Positions 12,101-24,942 of a DNA stretch of 64,000 nucleotides are shown here, piece by piece. How positions within the stretch are numbered: position 1 is the stretch's first letter; each line of letters starts with the position of its first letter. A model generated the notes under the pieces. That model ran no database searches. It was not told the origin of the DNA and saw only the letters and a program-made list of their open reading frames with translations. The stretch is from positions 10,898,729 through 10,962,728 of the forward strand of contig JAUJYN010000012.1 of the NCBI GenBank assembly GCA_030737835.1, read 5' to 3'. A program made the position numbers and the translations under genes. Origin of the DNA: Acorus gramineus. Its lineage: Eukaryota > Streptophyta > Magnoliopsida > Acorales > Acoraceae.

Positions 12101-15100
12101 GGTGGGGGCTTTTAAAAATTCTGGAAATTGAGAAAAGAAGCAGTGTAAATACTAAATGGTAAACTTAAACAAATTATTAAATTTTTTTGTGACATTCCAA
12201 ACCACTGGTAATTTTCCATTTCTGGTGGCTGTATTCACAAAATTCTTTACACACATCATAATTATGTCATTGATTTCCATCTAAAATTAGTTAAACATAG
12301 ATTTCTCTTCCTTTACTTCCGTGCTTTGTGCATGATCTGTGTTTTCCTCCATGCCTGATGAATTCAATACAAATGTTTCAGGTATGAAGTTTTAGTTGAA
12401 AATCTCATGGATCCTTCTCATGTCCATTATGCACACTATGGAATAATGAGAATCCCGAAGAGTGTAAAAGCCAAGGCCAGATACGTATTTTTGGACTGTG
12501 CTACATTGATTTCAAAAATTGAAAATTCTTTCTTATGTAATCTTTTATGAACTGGTTATAGTTTTTATCTTTTTATCTCTCAAAAAAAGTTGTATCTTTT
12601 TATAGCTTTGATCAGAAAAAAAGAATAAAGCTAACATAAATATCAGTTAGATTTTTAGTGCCGGAAAATGTTTCTGTTGCTTATTTTATTTGTTCTACTT
12701 ATATTTCCATGTTTGCATTAGTTATGCATCAGTGCACTAACTCATCATTTTCCTTCACAAAGGATGATCGAGAAGGTGGACGTCCTTTGGAAATAAATAT
12801 ACAGACATTGGATAAAAGCGGTTTTTTGGCAAAGCAAGAATCTGGCTATAGTAAATTTATAGCGCCGTGTATGTATTATGCATTCCCCAGTTGGGGCAAA
12901 GGTCAAGAATCTAATTCTTCAGGGAGCACCATGGAGGTAATGCACTATATTTATCAAATTTTCTTAACTGGATTTAGTACCAACATTTACTTGATGTTCT
13001 TTCCGGTTCATGATTGTGACATTTCAATTTGTTATGTTCAGGACTCAATTTCACATGTTGATCTAAAACAGCGGAGATTTCTATTGATTTTTATCTGTAT
13101 TCCTGTTGGCCCTGGTAAAAGCAGGTTAATATGGGTCTTCCCAAGAAACTTTTCTGTCTGGTTGGATCGCATTGTTCCCCGATGGATGTTTCATCTGGGA
13201 CAAAACCTGATTCTGGATTCTGATCTGTATCTTCTCCATTTGGAGGTAATCTCAAAATTTGTTAAAATAATTAATATACTATTTTAACAATGACATGCCA
13301 TGTCTGTTCCAGACATAATACTGCTTTCCCTTATCAAATCACTACATAAGTAGTTATGAATATCCCATTTTCACATGGGTATTGCTAATGCTCATGTCGC
13401 AATAGTTGTTAGTATTATGCTATTCCAATACTTTCATTTCTTTGTTAAATAGTCACGCCATTTGCATTGGTCTCCAAACGATATACCTTCCATTTAGAAT
13501 TGATTTGTCTTATACTCTTACCAATGATAAACATCAACGCATAGTAAAAAAGGCGGCAATTTTTACATGTGAGCTCCAAAAAAAGCAAAATTGGTCTTCC
13601 CTTTTTGGAATTATCAAGCAAACATTAGTCATTGGCCCATGCTATTTTTTTTTTTTTTAAATTCCATTGAAGACATAAGTTCCCCTTAAATTTTCAACTT
13701 CACCTTCGTTTTTTTGTTCTTAAAGAAGCTGAAGACGTAAGTTCAACTTACGACTTCTTATGGAGATCCAAATTTAACTGCATTGAAGACATTCTTACAT
13801 CTTTAGTGCAGAGAACTTCAAACTCATTTGTTTTAATGCGTTTCAAGCTATTTTAAAATTTTAAAACTTCAATAATTTCCAAATACATAGTAATGTCAAA
13901 CACTGAACACAAACAAAAATTAATAGGATAAACAATTGTCCAAGTAATCTATAAGTTTACAGTTTACCATCATCCTAAAAGGGATCATAAATCTTCTCCT
14001 CCTCTTGGACCTCGGCAGGTTTTGAATAAGAAGGTACATCGGTTACTGAAGATGATGGTACTTCAGCCTGAATAGGTGTTGAAAACAACGGGAAATCGCT
14101 TTTCCTTGACATCTAACACCTTTGACATATACAAAAATCAACGGGGGTGGGGTTGCCTGCTCATCAACATCATCTCTAAGTCGGATTGCAATCTCATCCT
14201 CTTGGTCTTGCTTCTTGTCCTCCTAGACCCACTCATCAACGTATAAGTATTAGTGAAATTCATGAATTGGAGACCTACAATCAAAATCATATTTTGAAGT
14301 AAATCACATCTCCTAAAAAAAGAAATGCATCAACTGAATCTTGGTAGAACTTACAAATGTTGTCCGTGGCATTTCTTAAAAAAGTTTTCACTTGACCAGG
14401 CGCCTAGGTGACATTGCCACGTTAGCCACTGACCCAATCAAGGGTTAGTTTTGCTAATTCCAAAAAGGAGGCCAGTTTTGTTAATTTTTTTGAGATCAAA
14501 TGGAGAAATTGTACTAAAAAAGTTATGCTCTGCAACCCTGTTAAGGAGGCAATACTATGTAAATATGTCATATTCTCCATCAGGGAAACATCGGTCTAAG
14601 TAGAATTATACACATACAAATAAAGAATATGTATTGAAAAGTGTAGCAGATACTACTTAATACACGACATGTACGCATTAAACATATGAATAACTCAATT
14701 AATTTGAATTAGACATATTGATAAATGAAATTGTAAGAAATTCTACAATTGCAACTTCGTGTGGGATCTGTGTCTTGGATGATTTGACCTTTATTTAATT
14801 TGTATCTACTCATTTTCTCCTCTTTGATCTACCCATCCTGTAATCCATAAGCAAATTTTTGGAAGGCTAATGAGATATGAAATATATCTTTTGATCTACT
14901 ACCCAGGGTGTTAGCCTGCACTTGTTTTCCTCTCTCAGAATATTCCACTCATCATTCCTATTATTTATCCATAATAATTGGAATGTTTCTTTTGCTCATC
15001 ATTCATGATGTGTGTGGACTTTGTTGTCCATATGATTGTGCATAATATGCTTTTCTTTCTAGATTTTATTTTCAGATTTATCTAAATCATGATGCTTCCT

Positions 15101-17530
15101 GTATTGTGGGTTTGCTACTCATTACACAATGTTTGTCCACAGGAGCGTAAGATACAAGATGCTGGTGCATCCAATTGGCTGAAGGCATGTTTTGTGCCAA
15201 CGAAGGCAGATGCACTTGTGGTTGCCTTCAGAAAATGGTTAAAAAACTATGCAGACAATCAAATTCATTGGGGAACCAAGGATGGTGGAGTTCTTCCACC
15301 TACTCCTCCTAAAGAACAGCTATTGGACAGGTAAACCTCATTTTTAACAATCAAGGTTACAAGAGTAACTCAGTAGCACATTGTTAGGGACTATTATCTG
15401 TCTATATAACTTCATATATATGTTATAGTTGGATCCCTTATTGTCTTCCTTGCATGTAGAAGGTGTACTGCGAGACACACGACAACTTCTGTAACATTGA
15501 TCCCCTCATACAATGTGTGTTGTTTATCTTGTTATTCTTTTGTCGAATTCAAAGTGATTCAAAATTTAATTGAAATTCTGAAAGGGAATTGGAGTTCCCT
15601 CCACTCCCATGTACCAATACCGTGGAGCATAATCATGAACATGGGAACATGATATATCTTGGAAAATTAGGATATAGTTACCATGTTATATCTTGGAAAA
15701 CTAGAATATATATACAACAAAGACGTGAATACATATAGGGAAAGCCCTGGATGCACAAAACAGTCCTTAAATCATGTGGAATAGGTATGCCTCAGGGATT
15801 TGGATTTTGGACTCAAGGCTACGCCTTTAGTTGAAGAGCCACCCATGTGGGTTTGAGACAGAAATAAAAAAATAAAATAAATGGTATATGCTTTATATTT
15901 TATTATGAACTTAAAAAAAACTCATCCTAAACTATAAAAAATGAAATTATTAAAATAGTGTGTCAATTATCTCCTTTAAGATTTTACTAGTTCTATTGTC
16001 CATCATAGTGAATGTAGAATACACTATATAGTTATTAAAAATTTAACAAGTGTTTTTTGTTTTCCTACTGTGTCCATCCCTCATCCAACACGTCTGAAAT
16101 TTAAATTTTTTTGTGTTTTTAAAATTTTATTTTAGATATTACTAGCACGTCTGAGACACGTCCAATGCGTGATGCGTTTCAATGTCACATGGATACAATT
16201 TATTTGTTGAATGTGTTTCAATGTCACGTGGATACACTTTATTTGTTGAAGTGTCCAATGCTTATGGTTCTTAGCATATATACTTTCATTCTCAATTTAG
16301 CTTTTTTAGGCCCTGTTTGGTTGCACGTTTGGGTCAGTTTATGCTTTTTGAAAAGCTAAAATTGTGCAGCCAAACGGGGCAGCTTTATTTAGAATCGGAA
16401 GCTGGATCCCTTTTAATTTATCCCTCGAAATCAGTGTTTTGAAAAGCTCAAAAACAATGTTTTTTGGTCGGAATCGATATTTTGAATTGAAAAACAACTT
16501 TCTCTACCAAACATCATCTGCTTTCAAATATTGATTCCTGAATTAAAAAAAAGCATCCCAATAAAAATCAATGTCTAAAATCATCTAAAAAAACAGCTTT
16601 ATTTCAAAAGCTACTTTTTCAATCTGTGTTTTCAAATGGACTCTAGTCCAACATGGATAGAGAGAATCCATTTGAGCACTGTAGCTCTCTTTATTGATCT
16701 CTTTTCAAATTATGCTCCACACTCTTTTTTCCATCATTTATACTCTTCTTTTGAACTTCTGTTCATGTTCCCCTCATTGCTTGAGGATTAATGTGCCATT
16801 TGAATGTTGGGATCCTGTTGTGAATCCCATTGGAGTGATTGATAGAAAATCAGGTAGTAGGAGCCTGATGGTGGTCTATTAGGTCTCTGATAGGCTATAC
16901 AAAGTTCTCTTCTGAATTGCATGTTTCATTCTATTTCTATACACTACTCTAAGGGTTCTTGAAGTAGGAGTACGCCGAACATGCTTGCCAGATAACCTTT
17001 CCTGGGTGGTAAATTTGCCTTATCACATCCTAATTGTTGAGAAACACTAGGAGTTCTATTTCATTATTGTGTTGCATCTCAAAAGTCAGACGTTATGTGT
17101 CAGTTCCCGAAACAGCAATTGAGAGATCCCCTAAATCTAATTGTTTCCAGCAATATGCATATACAAGCTTACTTTCCTACAACTGAACTGTGCAATTGAT
17201 ATATAGTAATTCAAGTAGTACCCATCAACAAAATCAGATCATCTAACAAAATCAGACCTTTTCTATTTCTGTAGGTACTGGTCCCATGTTGTGCATTGCA
17301 GAAGCTGTAATACAGCATTGAAAGGCCTGAGAGTACTTGAGGTTGCTCTTCAGGTTCTCTCCATCGCTTCTATTGGCTTCGTTGCGGTTGCCAGGCAGAA
17401 TATGATGTCATCTGTGGCGAGGACTGCAGTGGTCTCAGCTGCGGTCCTGTGCTTCATTGCTTCAAAATGGTTGTCTCACTTCATCTACAAGAACTTCTAC
17501 TTCCATGACTACAATCATGCTCTCATTTAA
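9155..17530 (+). CDS. PTC52: Plastid Rieske oxygenase, PTC52/TIC55-like
   Basis: Seven exons: 9155-9637, 10871-11058, 12382-12484, 12763-12936, 13042-13245, 15143-15330 and 17275-17530, giving 531 residues. The first 50 residues are Ser/Pro/Lys-rich and look like a chloroplast transit peptide. The Rieske iron-sulphur site is C116-P-H118 and C136-V-Y-H139. The mononuclear iron site is N231-x2-D234-x2-H237-x4-H242. The C-terminus has the C455-R-S-C458 pair and two hydrophobic segments that anchor the protein in a plastid envelope or thylakoid membrane. This is the architecture of the PAO/TIC55/PTC52 family; PTC52 is tied to protochlorophyllide handling at the inner envelope. Length fits the family (about 530-560). 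The end of exon 3 is uncertain: the GT donor after 12484 adds residues ahead of DREGGRP that relatives lack. Introns 5 and 6 (about 1.9 kb each) hold repeat sequence. Confidence 0.9.
11968..12034 (+). other. Possible alternative last exon in intron 2 of the PTC52-like gene
   Basis: It lies behind an acceptor-like CAAACAG. Joined to exon 2 the frame stays open for 21 codons, ending at a TAA (12032-12034). It would yield a truncated protein ending [10 protein letters not shown], without the mononuclear iron site and anchor. No transcript evidence; short open frames arise by chance. Confidence 0.2.
13560..14560. other. Insertion-like sequence in intron 5
   Basis: This part of the intron is less AT-rich around 13980-14240. 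Read on the minus strand it gives short acidic, open stretches (for example [14 protein letters not shown]) that do not continue. It may be a decayed transposon fragment; I do not recognise it. Confidence 0.25.
16173..16250 (+). repeat. Tandem duplication of a 39-base unit in intron 6
   Basis: Two adjacent copies beginning GCGTTTCAATGTCAC and GTGTTTCAATGTCAC, both ending TTTATTTGTTGAA. They differ at a few positions. Confidence 0.6.
16311..16378. repeat. Short inverted repeat (MITE-like) in intron 6
   Basis: GGCCCTGTTTGGTTGCAC is answered by GTGCAGCCAAACGGGGC about 50 bases later. This resembles terminal repeats of hAT-type MITEs, which may extend beyond this span. Confidence 0.4.
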
Positions 17531-17804
17531 GGCATGTACATTCCCTTATATGATTCCCCAGAGTAACATTGAATTCTGAGTCTCTGGGATAAGCCTCCAA
17601 GCATGGACATGGAATATCCAATGTAGAATTAAAAGATTAGGGAGCATGAATGTTTGATTATTCTCCCTGTATTTTTTTTTGTGCTTAATTATGTTTAGAT
17701 ATAATTAGAATCCAAACATAATACCAGTACGGTGTGTACAGTCTTTAGATGCAGTCCCCACCAAGGCCCGCTGGTTTGCCTGGTCGATCATTATATTTAA
17801 GAAG

Positions 17805-18077
17805 AGTGTTGCTACACTTTTTTTTTTTAAGTTCAAAACACGTACCTACATGTCTTGTTACTGATTTAGTTAAGCATACACCTCATAAGATGATGTATAT
17901 ATGTTACTATGTTTTTTTTTTTTTTGCACTTACGAAAAATGGATTAATTCAAACTTGAAATAGAACGATATACACTTTTTATCAAAGCATGTACCTTATT
18001 AGATGATTTTTACTAATTAAAAAAAATGAAAACATGTGAGGTTTGAGTTTTGGTTGGTGAATGTGACTGAGTATATT
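17805..18077 (+). repeat. AT-rich repeat family R, copy 3
   Basis: Starts with GAGTGTTGCTACAC and poly-T just 3' of the PTC52-like gene. It shares the ordered blocks of copies 1, 2 and 4, including GAAATAGAACGATATAC. Confidence 0.5.
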
Positions 18078-18276
18078 ATTTTTCATTTATAAAACAATAA
18101 TGATTTTTGGGTCTTAACTAAAACGTCCCATCATAAATCTCATGAAGTGGTAAGGTTGAAATTCCCCATTTACTCTTAAGTGCCCTGCATTTGCGTTTAA
18201 TTTGATAACCGATCTCTCATTTGTTGGAGTTGGTTACGATTTTATCTGGTTTGGTTGTTCTTTCATTTTTTTTAAA

Positions 18277-18538
18277 GGTTTTTTAGTTTTAAGTCCCTGT
18301 AAATATATATATTTAGGGATCGATCCCTGACTTCTTCACACTTTGGTTTTAGTCCTCATATTTAAAAGATATGTTCCTTTTTAGCCCCTCCTAGATACTA
18401 AAAAGAAAACTAAATAATTTAGGGATAGGTCCCTCCCAGGGACTAAAACCTAAACCCTAAACTAAAACCAAAATACGAAGAAGTGAGGGATCGATCACTA
18501 AATTCTATGGTTTATGAGGATTTAAAAATAAAAAACCC
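18277..18538. mobile_element. Foldback transposon, second copy of the 'AGGGATTTTTA' family
   Basis: 262 bases with GGTTTTTTAGTTTTAAGTCC at the left, mirrored by the right end. Both arms contain GGGATCGATC. Flanked by identical TTTTTTAAA 9-mers (18268-18276 and 18539-18547); these are low-complexity, so weaker evidence. It shares blocks with 2027-2480. Confidence 0.62.
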
Positions 18539-18547
18539 TTTTTTAAA

Positions 18548-20809
18548 AAGAAAAACCAATTCAATTCAATCCAATCGTTAATACGAAATTGCAGATCAAT
18601 TGATCATGTGTGAAATTAAACACAACAGAAATCCGATTCCAGTTTTTGTGGAGAATTTCATTTTGTTTTGATCATGTGAATTATTTGTGGTGTAATCAAT
18701 GATAATCATTCCAGGTTTGACCAATTCGATATGAATAATACATTTAGATCTAAATTGAGAATGTTTAATCTTTTACATTCATTTTTCAACTCATTTACAT
18801 TGGTGCAGATAGTTTTTTTATTTTGAATATAGATACATGTAAGGTGTACCTGAATAATACATGAACATTGTGTTTGTTTTTGATATGTATAATCATTTAT
18901 GATGTTGCATATGTGCATAATTATGTATATTGAATCTATAAGCATGTTTGATATTTTAAAATCATTATTCAACTCATATACATTTGTGCAAATAGAGTTT
19001 TTTTTTTTTTGTTATGAATCTAAATATATGTAAGTTGTATCTGAATGATACATGCACATTGTGTTTGCATTTTTGTTTGTTTTTGGTGATTCTATCAATA
19101 TAAGTCGATGAAAATTTAATTTGTTTTTGTCATATATATAATAGTATTTATTAATCATCAGAGCAATGCCTTATTAGCAAATGAATCAAATTAATTTCAT
19201 TTGAATTTCATATACATGTGAACTATATCTTAATATTACAAACATCTGGTAATTGTTTCCATGGAATGTTGTTGATTTTTAATCCCCTGACTACATCCCA
19301 AATATAATATCAACCTCCTTAGATGTGATCTTTAATTGCTTTCTACTGACAATAAAAGAGTTGGACTTTTGGTCAAATGATTGGATGATGTATAGGACAT
19401 TATCATTATTTTTTTGGTCACGTTGTATTCATGAGATCTGTCCAAGAAGGATTTAAAAAGATTCTAAAATGGAGTTCTTTGGAGTATTTTAACATGTCTT
19501 CTTTTCAATTTCACTGGTGACAACGCTTAAAAAATTCTATGTATTGTGGATCTATACTGTGGATAATATGCTCTGTTTTTCCTTTGCTCTATGATTATGT
19601 TTTTCTGGGTTCCTGTAGTAATATTATTTTGAATGGGAAGAAATAGTATTTAGTTGCATTTTTTTTAAAATTCTATCAATTTAACATCCAGATACAAATT
19701 CAATATTGAGGTATATCTAGATAATGGGTTACAACTTCAATAGAGAGATATATTCAGATAAACAGTTTATATTTCAGATACAAGCATAACATCCGGATAC
19801 AACTACCAAACAATGTTTTTCACAAAGTTATTAAAACACTCTTACGTTTTATGAAATATAAACCCATTTACAAAGTAAATTGCTACATCTTTTATTACAG
19901 GTCTGCTTTTTAACCATATAGATTGGTTTGTATATGCATTTCATACAATCAATTGGACCCATTGAAGTTGATGAAAGAACAAAATAGTAATTTCAGATAG
20001 ACCATATGGATTTAAATATGTTTTACACTAGATATACTATATAATTTTAGATACACTATACGGATTTCAGATATTTATAATTCTAGTTACAATCCAACAC
20101 ATTCTAAAACATAAAATGAAATTTAATCATACATCATTTACACTCCTATGGAATCTAAAACAATTATTGGTCATTATCAACTTTTATTTCACATTGTTAG
20201 TTTGTGCATATATTATATGAAAGTTGGTGTTTCATCACATTATTTAGATTTAGATATATGTGTATCTAAACATTTTTTTAGATACAACCGATAAACAAAG
20301 ATGATTCATCATAAACGATTATAACATACATTTGTGAAAATTATTTTTTAATAAATAGATCACATTATTCGGATTTAGATGCATGTTTGTAAATCATTTT
20401 TCTCAGATATACAGCATAAGATACTTCTGATGATTGTAAGAATTATATTTTTTCAAATAAGTGATTGTTATTTCAAATAGTGCAATCTAACCTTTTAATA
20501 AAACTGTTTTATGGTCGTTTTTTGAAAAAAATCAAAATTAAAATGAAGAGTATTACATTGCAAGAAGAAATCAGAATTTAAATTGGGGAAGAAATAAGTG
20601 GAATTACCTTTTTTCACCATCGTTTGCAATGATGTGGGGAAGAAAATCAGTCGAAATCACAAACCCTAGGTTGTCAAGGGTTTTTTACTGATTTGCTGAT
20701 TGGTTTTCTGGAGTTGTTTTTTTGGGAGACGGTTACACAAAAAGCAAAACTGTTTAGGAAATTGTTAGACTCGGTTTTTTTAACAATTTAAAACGCAAAC
20801 CACATATGT
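18548..20809. other. AT-rich spacer
   Basis: No coding frame was recognised. From about 19690 to 20420 words such as TTTAGATAYA and CAGATACA recur irregularly, as in an old repeat. I see no gene. Confidence 0.4.
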
Positions 20810-20818
20810 TTTTATTTT

Positions 20819-22042
20819 AGGTTAAAAACATCTAAGTCCCTACAAATATAGGAAAACCCATATAAGTCCCTGTTAAAATTGGGACAGACGTATGAGTCTC
20901 TGAAAACTTAGAAAAACCCAATTATCATCCCTGAGTTAAATTTTCATCCAAACTTAACGAAATATTCCCAGAATATTTCATCACATATAATTGTGTAGAC
21001 ATTGAAGTCCTTATAAATAGTCATAAAGACAAATTAGTCCTTGCAAAAGACAAAATTGCCCTGAAAGACTTTTACATTAAATTGTGTACACATTGCAGTC
21101 CCTATAAACAATCATAAAGACAAATTAGTCCCTGCAAAAGACAAAATTGCCCCTGAAAGATTTTTACATTTAATTGGATAGACATTGCAGTCCTTATTTA
21201 TTTATAAACAATCATAAAGACAAATAATATAATTTTTTTATTTATTCTTTCATTTTTTATCCTATTGCTCACACTCCATCTGAACAAGTAATGAATAATG
21301 CTCTTTTTTTAAGGTGTTTGCTTGCTTTGAAATACCTATACATGATTTTTCACAAAATTTGTTTATTTACATTCCTAGCAGAGAAAATTTTAATAAACTC
21401 ATGTCACTTTTTTTACTTCCCTACAAACAAAAAGGTAAAAAGAATGCATTCTACATGTTAAAATATTTTTTTTACATCCAAATTAAGATTTTCAGGTGGA
21501 GTGTGAGCGATGGGATAGAAGATAAAAAAAATAAATAAATAAATTATATTTTTTGTTTTTATGATTGTTTATAAGGACTGCAATGTCTACACAATTAAAT
21601 GTAAAAATCTTTCAGGGGTATTTTTATCTTTTACAGGGACCAATTTGTCTTTACGATTGTTTATAAGGACTGTAATGTCTATTCAATTAAATGTAATTGT
21701 CTTTTAGGGATAATTTTTTCTTTTGTGGGGACTAATTTGTCTTTATAATTATTTATAGGACTGCAATGCATACACAATTTAATGTGAAAGTCTTTTAGGG
21801 GCAATTTTGTCTTTTGGAGGGACTAATTTATCTTTATGACTGTTTATAAGGAATTTAATGTCTACACAATTATATGTGATGGAATATTTCTGGGAATATT
21901 CATTTAAATTTAGATGAAAATTTAACTCAGGGATGATAATTGGGTTTTTCTGAGTTTTCAGGGACTTATATGTCTGTCCCAATTTTAGTAGGGACTTATA
22001 TGGGTTTTCCTATGTTTGTAGGGACTTAGATGTCATTAACCC
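20819..22042. mobile_element. Foldback transposon, GGGTTAAA family, full-size copy
   Basis: 1,224 bases. The left end AGGTTAAA and right end TTAACCC are flanked by identical TTTTATTTT 9-mers (20810-20818 and 22043-22051), which supports a Mutator-type target duplication. The arms are mirror copies and each holds two to three units of about 91 bases that read 'cattgcagtcc...aaagacaaattagtcc...'. The centre is also partly palindromic. No transposase frame, hence non-autonomous. Confidence 0.75.
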
Positions 22043-22052
22043 TTTTATTTTT

Positions 22053-22266
22053 TAAAAAATCATAAATAACAATTAGCGAGGTATATGTTTTGATAAAAAT
22101 TGTACATTGCTCTATTTCAGGTTTGAATGAATTCATATTTAATAAATGTAAAAAAAAAGAAGTTAACAAATTATGTACCTCATCTACCAATGCATATGTT
22201 TCATTGAATGTCTAAATATGTATATGAGATTACATTTTGAACAGTAAAGAGTGTGACAACGAAAAG
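22053..22266 (-). repeat. AT-rich repeat family R, copy 4 (inverted)
   Basis: On the minus strand it starts GTTGTCACACTC and follows the block order of the other copies. It abuts the right target repeat of the neighbouring foldback. Confidence 0.45.
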
Positions 22267-23092
22267 ATAAAAAGAGGTGAGCAACTACATCACCACATAG
22301 CATGTATATCCTAGTTAGGTTAGCATTTAATACGTGTCAATTATTTGCATAACTTAACTAAAAAAAAAAAAATCCAACTCGAACGAACTCGGGTCGGTTA
22401 TGGCCCTATGGGCCCAGGTTGGTCAGTCGGATTCGCATACCTCTAACCTAATGCCAATCTTAATCTCAGTTAATGTCCTTTTTTTTTTTTTTTTGGACAA
22501 TCTATACGCATCGTTTAATTAAATATATGATTTTTTTTGTCTTTTTGCCTTGCATGAATGAATACATTCAAAAAATATTGTTATAAGTTTGTTTGAAAGA
22601 CTTTTTTTTTTTTTTTTTTGCTGTTATTGAAAGTATCCTAAATCCTTTGAGGCAAGGATTAATCACTCCGGATTTTGTATCGATCCATTCGAAAGTTTTC
22701 CTATGAACACCTGAGTATCTTGAGAATGGAAATCGAACACGTGCATGGGAAGCCAACATATGGTCACCACGACTTTTTTTTAGAAAAATTACTACATGAA
22801 GTATTAAGTATATGTTTAAAAATAAAAATTTATATGACACCACATAAATTATATTTTCCTGGAACCCACTTAATCATATTTAACCCAGAAAAAACACTAT
22901 TGTAAAGTATATACCGCTACTGAACGGAAAATCAATCAAACAAAAACAACAAAGTTTTTATTACCATCAACACCTTTCCCAACCAAAACCAATACATATC
23001 ATCGCAATTTTTATTTGAAAGAAGAATCCACACAACCTGACAAAAAAAAAAAAAATCAAACAAGCAAACACAACACCCAACCTCCCAAAGTT
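22267..23092. other. Spacer 3' of the minus-strand germin-like gene
   Basis: Contains poly-T tracts and no recognisable gene. A short GC-richer piece near 22380-22450 (GGGTCGGTT...GGGCCCAGG) looks like old repeat sequence. Confidence 0.35.
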
Positions 23093-24104
23093 TCAAGGCT
23101 TGGGTGCAAGCCCAGCCTTGATCTTCTCCACTGTAGTCACATCAGTCTTGAAAGACTTGGCAAGAACGCTTTCATCAATCCCACTAGTGAAAACACTAGC
23201 GGGCACCGACACGGTCCCGGCGTTCGAGCTCCCGAAGGCGGAGAGAGCGATGGACGGGCCTTCGCCGTCGCAGTTGGACTGGTAGTGAACGAGCCCTTTT
23301 GGAAACACGAACATGTCCGTCGCCTGGAGCCTCTGCGCGTACAACTTGTTTGCGGTGTCGACAAAGCCCACGTCGAGACAACCTTGCACGAGGAAAAGCA
23401 GCTCGGCCGAGCGGGGGTGCGTGTGAGGCGGGTTGACCGCGTTCACCGGAAATGTGAGCACGGCGTAGGAGACGCTCTGCCCGTTGAGGGCGGGGAACTC
23501 GGCCATGGACACCTGGTTTCAATAAATCTTAAGTGATCCACATAAAAGATAGCTCATGTGTAATATTTTTGAATTTGATATATTTGGTTTATAGATAGCT
23601 TCATCTAACTTGATCAGAGAGGTAATGCTATATCTTAACACATTCCTTGGTGGAATGATTATAATAGATATGGAAGTTGGGATGAGTCTTCTCATCAATT
23701 GTGTATGATAATCAAGAATCACCTAGGAAATGCGCCTAAAGTATGGAGAAAGAAACCAGATTTCATATTTGAAGACTCAAGGGCTTCATCATACATAATC
23801 AATAATGCCAAATATATTTTTATATTACTTATGATTGTGAAAATAATGAAAGTTTAAGATCTAGGACATCATGAAATAATTTTTAATGTTTACTCACCTT
23901 CGTGACTTTAAAGGTGTCGGAGATGGGCGCGTTGAATATGTCTCGCGTGGCGGTGGAAGTGAAGAAGTTGCTGTCGGGGATGGTGAGGTTTTGTGGGAGG
24001 ATGAAGTCAGTGATGATGTCGGGATCGCTCGCGTAGGCCGGGAGAGATGATGAGGCTAGTAGGAGTAGTGATGCTGTGGTGAAGAAGAAGGTGTTGAAGG
24101 CCAT
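23093..24104 (-). CDS. Germin-like protein (GLP9-type), copy A
   Basis: Two exons, 23898-24104 and 23093-23512, encode 208 residues, the usual germin-like length. The N-terminus is a clear signal peptide (residues 1-25), so the protein is secreted to the wall. The mature protein is a single cupin: box 1 supplies H99, H101 and E106 and box 2 supplies H145, the four manganese ligands of germins. It begins SDPDI and lacks the N-terminal cysteine pair of classical germins, as in subfamily 9. Germins may have oxalate oxidase or superoxide dismutase activity; this sequence does not settle which. It is divergently paired with copy B, which differs at only a few residues. Both copies are intact. Confidence 0.93.
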
Positions 24105-24189
24105 GGTGTTGGGTGAGTTTTGGGTCGGTGAGGACTTAAAATGGGAAAGATTTTTTTATTTTTGTTGAGGTTTGGTTGATTAAATTGTG

Positions 24190-24197
24190 TTTATATA
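24190..24197 (-). promoter_or_regulatory. TATA box of germin-like copy A
   Basis: TATATAAA on the minus strand, about 90 bases upstream of the ATG. Copy B has a TATA box at the same distance, so the promoter was duplicated with the gene. Confidence 0.65.
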
Positions 24198-24399
24198 GTG
24201 TGACATGGGGTTTGTTTGAGCCGGCTAAATTTGCCGGCCTTGATCGGTTACTTTTTTTTTTTTCTTGTGTTGTTTCATGTCTTCAAGATGTTGGATCATA
24301 CTCTGTCTTTTAATTTGTTTCTATGATTTATGCAACATAGATGTTTTTTAGGAGAACGTATATTTAAAAAATAAATAAATCAAATTGAACAAAGAATTA

Positions 24400-24800
24400 A
24401 TTGAACTGAATCATTCATGAGTTGGTTTAAATAACTATATTAATCGAACAAAATAAGCCATGAATTCATGTAGACAAGACAACATCGAAAATGAACTCTT
24501 CTACCTTGAATTAAACAATTCATGAATTGAACTAAGCAAACTATGTTGTTGAATTGAACTATTTATTAAATGAATTGGATAACTCATGAATTGAACTAAA
24601 AATTAACATTGAAATGAATTTTTTTTCAAGGATTAAATTGAACTAAATAACTTTTGTATTAAACTGAAAAGAATCTAGCATTGAATTGAGCTCCAACAAT
24701 GAAAACATTTATAGCTCCGACAAAGAAAACATTATAAATTAATATGAGCAATTCATGAATCAAACTCAATAAGAAATGAATCGAACTAAATCATCCATAT
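24400..24800. repeat. Degenerate CATGAATTGAACTAA repeat cluster
   Basis: Variants of TCATGAATTGAACTAA recur around ten times at irregular spacing between the two germin promoters. No coding frame. Confidence 0.45.
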
Positions 24801-24942
24801 TCTCTCTCTCTCAAACAATGCTTCACATAGCATGTGAGTTGTACACATTAGTTTCCTACCAGGAATTGAAATGACCAATCCTCATGGAACCAATCAAGAT
24901 GCATCCAAACGCGCTATGAGTTGACTCTTTTATTTCTTAAAT

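Larger units (their letters stand above)
23083..24380 (-). repeat. Left arm of the germin gene inverted duplication
   Basis: This segment is matched in inverse orientation by about 24925-26505 (less the transposon inserted there). Similarity covers about 15 bases past the stop codon, both exons, the intron and about 270 bases of promoter. Confidence 0.75.
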
